NCBI GenBank assembly: GCA_024640585.1
Contig: JAHEEQ010000054.1
Coordinates: forward strand, 1-30,093
Reading direction: 5' to 3'
DNA length: 30,093 nucleotides
DNA from: Micrococcales bacterium
GTDB taxonomy: Bacteria; Actinomycetota; Actinomycetes; S36-B12; UBA5976
Position 1 is the stretch's first letter, and every line of letters starts with the position of its first letter. This document shows, in pieces, positions 25,693 to 30,093 of this stretch. The position numbers were made by a program, and so were the translations under genes. Below the pieces are notes generated by a model. It was not told where the DNA came from and did no database searches. It saw only the letters and a list, made by a program, of their open reading frames with translations.

Positions 25693-27516
25693 ATGGCACG
25701 AATTAAGGATTTTTACTACCGCTATTCACGTCTATTATCTAGAGCAGATAAAAACAAGCTAGGAATAATTCTTGTCCTCCAAATTCTTGTAAGTTTTCTT
25801 GACGTCATCGGTATTGCACTTATCGGCGTCGTTGGTGCATTGACTGTAACTGGAATTCAGTCGTCAAAACCCACTGGGAAAATTTCAGAAATAATCAACC
25901 TTTTACATCTGAGCGATCAATCATTCCAGAGGCAAGTAGCAATCTTGGGTCTAGTTGCAGCAACAGTTCTGCTCTCACGCACCTTTATCTCAATATATTT
26001 CACAAGGAAGACCTTGTACTTCTTCACATACAGAAGCGCACTTCTCTCGAGTCAACTTGTATCAAAATTGATGACTCAAAATCTATTGAAAATACAGGAG
26101 AAAACTAGTCAGGAACTCCTATTTGCGACAACCTATGGAACTACCTCATTGATGGTTGGTGTTTTCGCAAACGCGGCTAATTTTGTGGCAGATTTAGCCT
26201 TATTGATGGTTCTCACAGGAGCATTGTTCTTAGTTGATCCAATGATTGCTATTTGTACCTTCTTACTCTTAGGTGCAATTACCGGCTCAATCTACAAAAT
26301 GCTAAATGTCAGAGCTAGAAACCTCGGCAAACTAGATTCTGAGCTCAATATTGAGGCGAGTACAAAGATTCTGGAAGTAATATCAACTTACAGAGAATCC
26401 GTGGTGAGGAACCGCAGACGTTATTACGTCGAAAACATTAAGGATACAAGATCTAAACTTGCGGCTACTCAGGCCGAGATGAGCTTCATGCCAAACATCT
26501 CTAAGTATATTGTTGAAACAACAGTAATCTTTGGTTCAATACTGATTGCGGCCTTTCAATTCTTGACGCAAGATGCGCAGCACGCTTTTGCCACACTCTC
26601 TGTTTTTATGGGCGCCGCAACAAGATTGGCACCAACTTTGCTCAGACTGCAGCAAGGAATGTTGTTTATGCGAAATAACATCGGTACTGCATCAACGACT
26701 TTAAACTTGATTGACTCGCTACAAGGTGCATCAGAGCATGAACTGTCTGCGTCAGAAGATTATTCATTTGCCTATCCCGAATTCTCACCCACAATTCAAT
26801 TAGATAATGTTTCGCTCACATACCCAGGTGCTAAGAAACCTGCTTTGAATCAAGTATCACTCTCAGTTAAGCCCGGCTCATTGGTCGCTTTTGTTGGCCC
26901 TTCGGGTGCGGGAAAGACGACGATAGTAGATACATTACTTGGGGTGCTAGTTCCTGATTCAGGAGAAGTCAAAATTTCCAATCTGACGCCAATTGATGCA
27001 GCAAAGAAGTGGTCTGGGGCAATTTCATATCTTCCTCAAGAAATCTTCATTAGCCAGGGCTCTGTTCGAGAGAACATCGGGTTGGGCTATCCGGCGGAAG
27101 TCGCAACGGATGAATTGGTGCTGCGTTGTTTACGTTTGGCTCACCTCGATGAGTTCGTTCTTGGGCTTCCAGGAGGCCTTGATGCAAAAGTTGGCGAAAA
27201 AGGCGCACAACTTAGTGGAGGTCAACGTCAGAGATTGGGTATCGCGCGTGCTTTATTTACCAATCCCGCACTATTGGTCCTGGATGAGGCTACTTCGGCA
27301 TTGGATGCTGAGACAGAGGCCTCAGTTTCAGAAGCCATAGGGGCACTCAAAGGTGAGACTACGGTTGTGATGATTGCCCATCGCCTATCTACTGTCCGAA
27401 ATGCAGATGTGGTTTATTATCTTGAGGATGGAAAGCTTGTCGCAAGTGGATCCTTCGACGAAGTTAGAGCAGCAGTTCCTAACTTCGATGATCAAGCAAA
27501 ACTAATGGGCCTTTAG
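25693..27516 (+). CDS. ABC exporter of the MsbA/PglK type, probable lipid-linked glycan flippase
   Basis: A 607-residue half-transporter with the membrane domain first and the ATPase second. Hydrophobic segments are visible near residues 22-52, 83-102, 158-200 and 271-292. The nucleotide-binding domain has Walker A GPSGAGKTT at 402-410, a Q-loop in YLPQE (Gln449), signature LSGGQRQRLGIARAL at 507-521, Walker B LLVLDEATSALD at 527-538 and an AHRLST switch. PglK/WlaB-type proteins of this size flip undecaprenyl-linked oligosaccharides. The open frame extends to an ATG at 25573, but that would overlap the divergent gene and precede the TACAGT hexamer, so I prefer ATG at 25693. rfbH follows 23 bp later. 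A lipid or drug exporter is the alternative, made unlikely by context. Confidence 0.87.
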   Translation: MARIKDFYYRYSRLLSRADKNKLGIILVLQILVSFLDVIGIALIGVVGALTVTGIQSSKPTGKISEIINLLHLSDQSFQRQVAILGLVAATVLLSRTFISIYFTRKTLYFFTYRSALLSSQLVSKLMTQNLLKIQEKTSQELLFATTYGTTSLMVGVFANAANFVADLALLMVLTGALFLVDPMIAICTFLLLGAITGSIYKMLNVRARNLGKLDSELNIEASTKILEVISTYRESVVRNRRRYYVENIKDTRSKLAATQAEMSFMPNISKYIVETTVIFGSILIAAFQFLTQDAQHAFATLSVFMGAATRLAPTLLRLQQGMLFMRNNIGTASTTLNLIDSLQGASEHELSASEDYSFAYPEFSPTIQLDNVSLTYPGAKKPALNQVSLSVKPGSLVAFVGPSGAGKTTIVDTLLGVLVPDSGEVKISNLTPIDAAKKWSGAISYLPQEIFISQGSVRENIGLGYPAEVATDELVLRCLRLAHLDEFVLGLPGGLDAKVGEKGAQLSGGQRQRLGIARALFTNPALLVLDEATSALDAETEASVSEAIGALKGETTVVMIAHRLSTVRNADVVYYLEDGKLVASGSFDEVRAAVPNFDDQAKLMGL

Positions 27517-27539
27517 GTCTTTGATGTCTTTCCGAGAGA

Positions 27540-28877
27540 ATGGTGGAGCAGTTGTCTGAAAAGTCCCTAGAGGAGCTACGCCAAGAAATCCTTCTCGCAA
27601 CCATAGAGTTTGCCCAGCGTACCCTCGCAGAAAAGGAATTTATTCCCGGAGAGACCGCAGTTCCCGTTTCAGGAAAGGTCCTTTCACCAGAAGATTTCTC
27701 ATCCCTCGTTGACTCCAGCCTTGATGGCTGGCTTACAGCAGGTAAACACACCAAACTATTCGAACGTCAATTGGCTGATTTCGTCGGCGCGCGATCTGCA
27801 CTCTTTGTAAACAGTGGCTCTAGTGCAAATCTCTGTGCCTTGAGTGGTCTTACTTCTCCAAAACTAGGAGAACGCGCACTTAAGCCGGGCGACGAAGTTC
27901 TGACCGTCGCGATGGGGTTTCCAACAACAGTTAATCCAATTATTCAAAATGGTATGAAACCTGTCGTTGTCGATGTTGATCTCGATACTTTGGATGCAAA
28001 CTCCGACCGCCTACGAGAAGCAATCTCGCCTAAGACAAGAGCCATCATGATGGCTCACACCTTAGGAAACCCGTTTGACCTAGATACGGTCCAAGAGTTA
28101 TGCAAAAAGCACAACCTTTGGTTGATTGAAGATTCGTGTGACGCTCTTGGTTCTACATACCGAGGTCAACGGACAGGTAGTTTTGGTGACACGGCAACCG
28201 TAAGTTTCTATCCCGCACATCACATCACAACTGGCGAAGGTGGAGCGGTCTTTGTAAAAAGCCCACTAGTGCAGAAGCAGGTTGAATCTTTTCGTGACTG
28301 GGGGCGTGACTGCTACTGCGAAACCGGTTGCGACAACACATGCTTTAAGCGCTTTGAATGGCAGCTGGGCGACCTTCCTGCAGGTTATGACCACAAATAT
28401 ATCTACAGCCATATCGGTTATAACTTGAAGGCAACCGACATGCAAGCTGCCCTTGGAGTAACGCAGCTTGCGAAGCTGGATTACTTTATTGAAAAGCGTA
28501 AAGAGAACTTCAATTATTTGAGTAGCGCACTCTCTAAGGTAGAAGGGCTCTCGGTAGCAGTCGCAAGCGAAAATTCAGAACCTTCTTGGTTTGGTTGTCC
28601 AATAACTCTTGATCCTGCACATCCGGTAAATCGTGAAGAATTACTGCGCTTCTTGGATAGTCGCAAGATTGGCACTCGGCTTCTATTTGCGGGCAATATT
28701 TTGAAGCAGCCGGCTTATAAAAACGTCGATTTCCGTGTTGTCGGCGACCTAACCAATACAGATATTGTCATGAAGAGATCCTTCTGGGTAGGCGTTTATC
28801 CAGGCTTAACAAAGCCGATGCTTGATTATGTCATTGAATCAATTTCTGACTTCATGACAGGAAAAGTCAGGGCTTAA
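27540..28877 (+). CDS. rfbH: CDP-4-keto-6-deoxyglucose 3-dehydrase (RfbH/E1)
   Basis: A 445-residue PMP/iron-sulfur enzyme that removes the C3 hydroxyl of CDP-4-keto-6-deoxyglucose, working with reductase RfbI/E3. It has the aminotransferase fold ([13 protein letters not shown] at 91-103, [11 protein letters not shown] at 196-206), but the cofactor lysine is replaced by histidine: [13 protein letters not shown] at 223-235, with His227 at the lysine position. The [2Fe-2S] cysteines follow the E1 spacing exactly: Cys200, then 57 residues, Cys258, one residue, Cys260, seven residues, Cys268. Together these exclude an ordinary transaminase. ATG at 27540 has only a weak GAGAG upstream. The rfbG gene follows by one base. 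Confidence 0.95.
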   Translation: MVEQLSEKSLEELRQEILLATIEFAQRTLAEKEFIPGETAVPVSGKVLSPEDFSSLVDSSLDGWLTAGKHTKLFERQLADFVGARSALFVNSGSSANLCALSGLTSPKLGERALKPGDEVLTVAMGFPTTVNPIIQNGMKPVVVDVDLDTLDANSDRLREAISPKTRAIMMAHTLGNPFDLDTVQELCKKHNLWLIEDSCDALGSTYRGQRTGSFGDTATVSFYPAHHITTGEGGAVFVKSPLVQKQVESFRDWGRDCYCETGCDNTCFKRFEWQLGDLPAGYDHKYIYSHIGYNLKATDMQAALGVTQLAKLDYFIEKRKENFNYLSSALSKVEGLSVAVASENSEPSWFGCPITLDPAHPVNREELLRFLDSRKIGTRLLFAGNILKQPAYKNVDFRVVGDLTNTDIVMKRSFWVGVYPGLTKPMLDYVIESISDFMTGKVRA

Positions 28878-28878
28878 C

Positions 28879-29889
28879 ATGCGTTACCTCATCACAGGTC
28901 ACACAGGTTTTAAAGGTGCGTGGCTCGCTGGAATGCTCAAAGCTCAAGGGCACGAAGTTGTAGGAATATCTCTGCCCGCTTTGGAAAAATCATTGTACAA
29001 AGAGGCTTCTCTTTCAGATTTGTTTTTTGAGGAGCGCTTCTTAGATATTCGCAATCGAAGTGAATTCAAAGAGGCAATCAAAAATTCTGGCGCAGATGTT
29101 GCATTTCACTTAGCTGCCCAACCATTGGTAAGAGAGTCATATAAAACTCCAATTGAAACTTACGAGACGAATGTAATCGGAACCCTAAACTTCCTTGATG
29201 GAATAAGAGAGACCGCTATCAAGGCCGCTGTTGTGATTACAACTGACAAGGTTTATAAGAATAAGAATTTGCTTCGGGGATATGTCGAATTAGATGAACT
29301 AGGTGGACACGATCCTTACAGTTCTTCAAAAGCAGCGGCCGATATTGCAACGCAATCATGGGCCGCAAGTTTTAACACTAAAAATATTTCAATCGCACGT
29401 GCCGGAAACGTAATTGGTGGCGGTGACTGGGCGAAAGATCGTTTGATTCCAGATTTAGTAGATGCATTCGCAAGTGACACGCCTGCAAAAATTAGGTACC
29501 CCAACTCGATTCGACCATGGCAACATGTTGCAGATTGCTTAGCCGGATATCTTGCGTTGAGTGATGCAATGTTGACTAAAGGTGTGACCGGTGAATGGAA
29601 TTTTGGTCCCGCTATAGATACGAATACAAAAGTTTCCAAGGTGGCAGATTTAGCTGCGCGTGCTTGGAGCGATGGTGCTTCATGGAAATCAGATACAGAT
29701 CCACACCTTCATGAGGCTGGCTATTTGCTCTTGGACTCTTCAAAAGCCCGCCAAGAGTTAAACTGGCGCGACAAGTTGGATTTCGAGGCAACTATTAAAT
29801 GGACTATTGATTTCTACAAAGCATCAGTGAGCGGCGAGAGCCCAAGAGCCCTCCTCGAAAAGCAGATCCAAGCCTTCTCCCGCTTGTAA
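28879..29889 (+). CDS. rfbG: CDP-glucose 4,6-dehydratase (RfbG)
   Basis: A 336-residue NAD-dependent SDR that converts CDP-glucose to CDP-4-keto-6-deoxyglucose, the substrate of RfbH. The N-terminus MRYLITGHTGFKGAWLA has the RfbG-type GHTGFKG cofactor loop. HLAAQPLVRESY at 77-88, TTDKVY at 121-126 (Thr122, Asp123, Lys124) and YSSSK at 147-151 are family motifs. ARAGNVIGGGDWAKDRLIPD, then SIRPWQHV, define the CDP-glucose dehydratase subgroup. It is slightly shorter than the roughly 355 residues common in enterobacteria. It is one base downstream of rfbH. No gene for the E3 reductase follows within the window. Confidence 0.94.
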   Translation: MRYLITGHTGFKGAWLAGMLKAQGHEVVGISLPALEKSLYKEASLSDLFFEERFLDIRNRSEFKEAIKNSGADVAFHLAAQPLVRESYKTPIETYETNVIGTLNFLDGIRETAIKAAVVITTDKVYKNKNLLRGYVELDELGGHDPYSSSKAAADIATQSWAASFNTKNISIARAGNVIGGGDWAKDRLIPDLVDAFASDTPAKIRYPNSIRPWQHVADCLAGYLALSDAMLTKGVTGEWNFGPAIDTNTKVSKVADLAARAWSDGASWKSDTDPHLHEAGYLLLDSSKARQELNWRDKLDFEATIKWTIDFYKASVSGESPRALLEKQIQAFSRL

Positions 29890-29907
29890 CTTGGTGAAAT
29901 GTCCGTT

Positions 29908-29935
29908 TTGTCCCTTCCCCGCGACAATATAGAGT
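29908..29935 (+). promoter_or_regulatory. Candidate promoter of the terminal gene
   Basis: TTGTCC, a 16-nt spacer and TAGAGT form a plausible -35/-10 pair in the 121-bp gap after rfbG. The transcript would have a leader near 69 nt. The rest of the gap shows only an 8-bp palindrome (AACCGGTT at 29986-29993) and no clear terminator. Confidence 0.35.
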
Positions 29936-29996
29936 TGGATTCGTAGAAGGCTATAGAGGCACCGACGGGTGTTATCTGTAAGACCAACCGGTTAAA

Positions 29997-30001
29997 AAGG
30001 A
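29997..30001 (+). promoter_or_regulatory. Shine-Dalgarno of the terminal gene
   Basis: AAGGA lies 9 nt before the GTG at 30011 and supports that start. Confidence 0.45.
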
Positions 30002-30010
30002 TCCAATAAA

Positions 30011-30093
30011 GTGGCATTTAAGAACTCTGCAGCTCCTGCAGGTCCCCGCGTGTGGACCGTTGCAGAGCTCGGTGCTTTCTACACAGAGCACCG
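30011..30093 (+). CDS. Start of an unidentified protein, cut by the window end
   Basis: Starting at a GTG, 27 codons are open to the window edge. The peptide begins MAFKNSAAPAGPRVWT and continues VAELGAFYTEH. The run A-F-Y-x-E-H-R is reminiscent of the start of region 2 in sigma-70-family factors, but this is too little to name it. G+C is higher than in the central locus, and it has its own promoter candidate and Shine-Dalgarno. It probably lies outside the glycan operon. Confidence 0.5.
   Translation, partial: MAFKNSAAPAGPRVWTVAELGAFYTEH

Noticed and set aside
27540..28877. A second PseC-type sugar transaminase
   Set aside because: Histidine replaces the PLP lysine, and four cysteines have the exact E1 iron-sulfur spacing, so it is RfbH.
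29986..29993. AACCGGTT palindrome as an operator
   Set aside because: An isolated 8-bp palindrome is expected by chance and no second copy was seen nearby.

Overview
The window is an almost gap-free surface-glycan biosynthesis locus of about 30 kb. It looks bacterial and most like an actinobacterium of moderate G+C. At least seven genes carry a TAnnnT -10 hexamer only 6-7 nt upstream of a start codon, with no Shine-Dalgarno sequence in between, which is the leaderless-mRNA arrangement common in Actinobacteria. GTG and TTG starts are frequent, and intergenic gaps are tiny or absent. Small-genome aquatic actinobacteria (acI/Nanopelagicales type) would fit, but the lineage is inference.

Layout. 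1-1.9 kb: galE, then a converging gmd that is broken by a frameshifting internal deletion. 1.9-9.4 kb: a complete pseudaminic-acid-type nonulosonic acid set spread over both strands (pseG-, pseB+, pseC+, pseH-, pseI+), followed by an aldo-keto reductase, an SpsF-type cytidylyltransferase and a glutamate-semialdehyde-aminomutase-like transaminase. 9.4-11.5 kb: an unrecognised, possibly GT-B-like protein and a methyltransferase with an N-terminal cysteine cluster. 11.5-17.2 kb: a thiamine-diphosphate enzyme diverging from an operon of a NeuB-like synthase fused to a sugar-isomerase-like TIM barrel, an intact GDP-mannose-dehydratase-family protein, and an SDR. 17.2-25.6 kb: rfbF-like glucose-1-phosphate cytidylyltransferase and glycosyltransferases of GT2, GT10 (fucosyltransferase-like), GT4 and polyprenyl-phosphate types, then a multi-pass GT-C-like membrane protein. 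25.7-29.9 kb: a PglK/MsbA-type ABC flippase, then rfbH and rfbG. The last 83 bases begin an unidentified gene.

How the parts could work together. PseB, PseC, PseH, PseG and PseI convert UDP-GlcNAc to pseudaminic acid, and the SpsF-type protein is the only visible candidate for CMP activation. RfbF, RfbG and RfbH give CDP-4-keto-3,6-dideoxyglucose if a reductase partner (RfbI/E3) exists elsewhere. The ThDP enzyme and SDR could extend that or another sugar, as YerE/YerF do in yersiniose synthesis. Glycosyltransferases would assemble the glycan on a lipid carrier and the ABC protein would flip it. The least familiar part is the NeuB-TIM fusion operon with its divergent ThDP enzyme, which may make a second, undescribed ulosonic or branched sugar.

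Genome organisation. All five convergent gene pairs overlap at their 3' ends (by 4, 18, 4, 11 and 35 bp), leaving no room for conventional terminators. The two outer flanks (galE/gmd and parts of rfbH) are near 47-50% G+C in spot counts, against 30-38% in the centre, consistent with an acquired or exchanged glycan island. I saw no tRNA, rRNA, CRISPR array, insertion sequence or long repeat, and no stretch above 300 bases without a gene.
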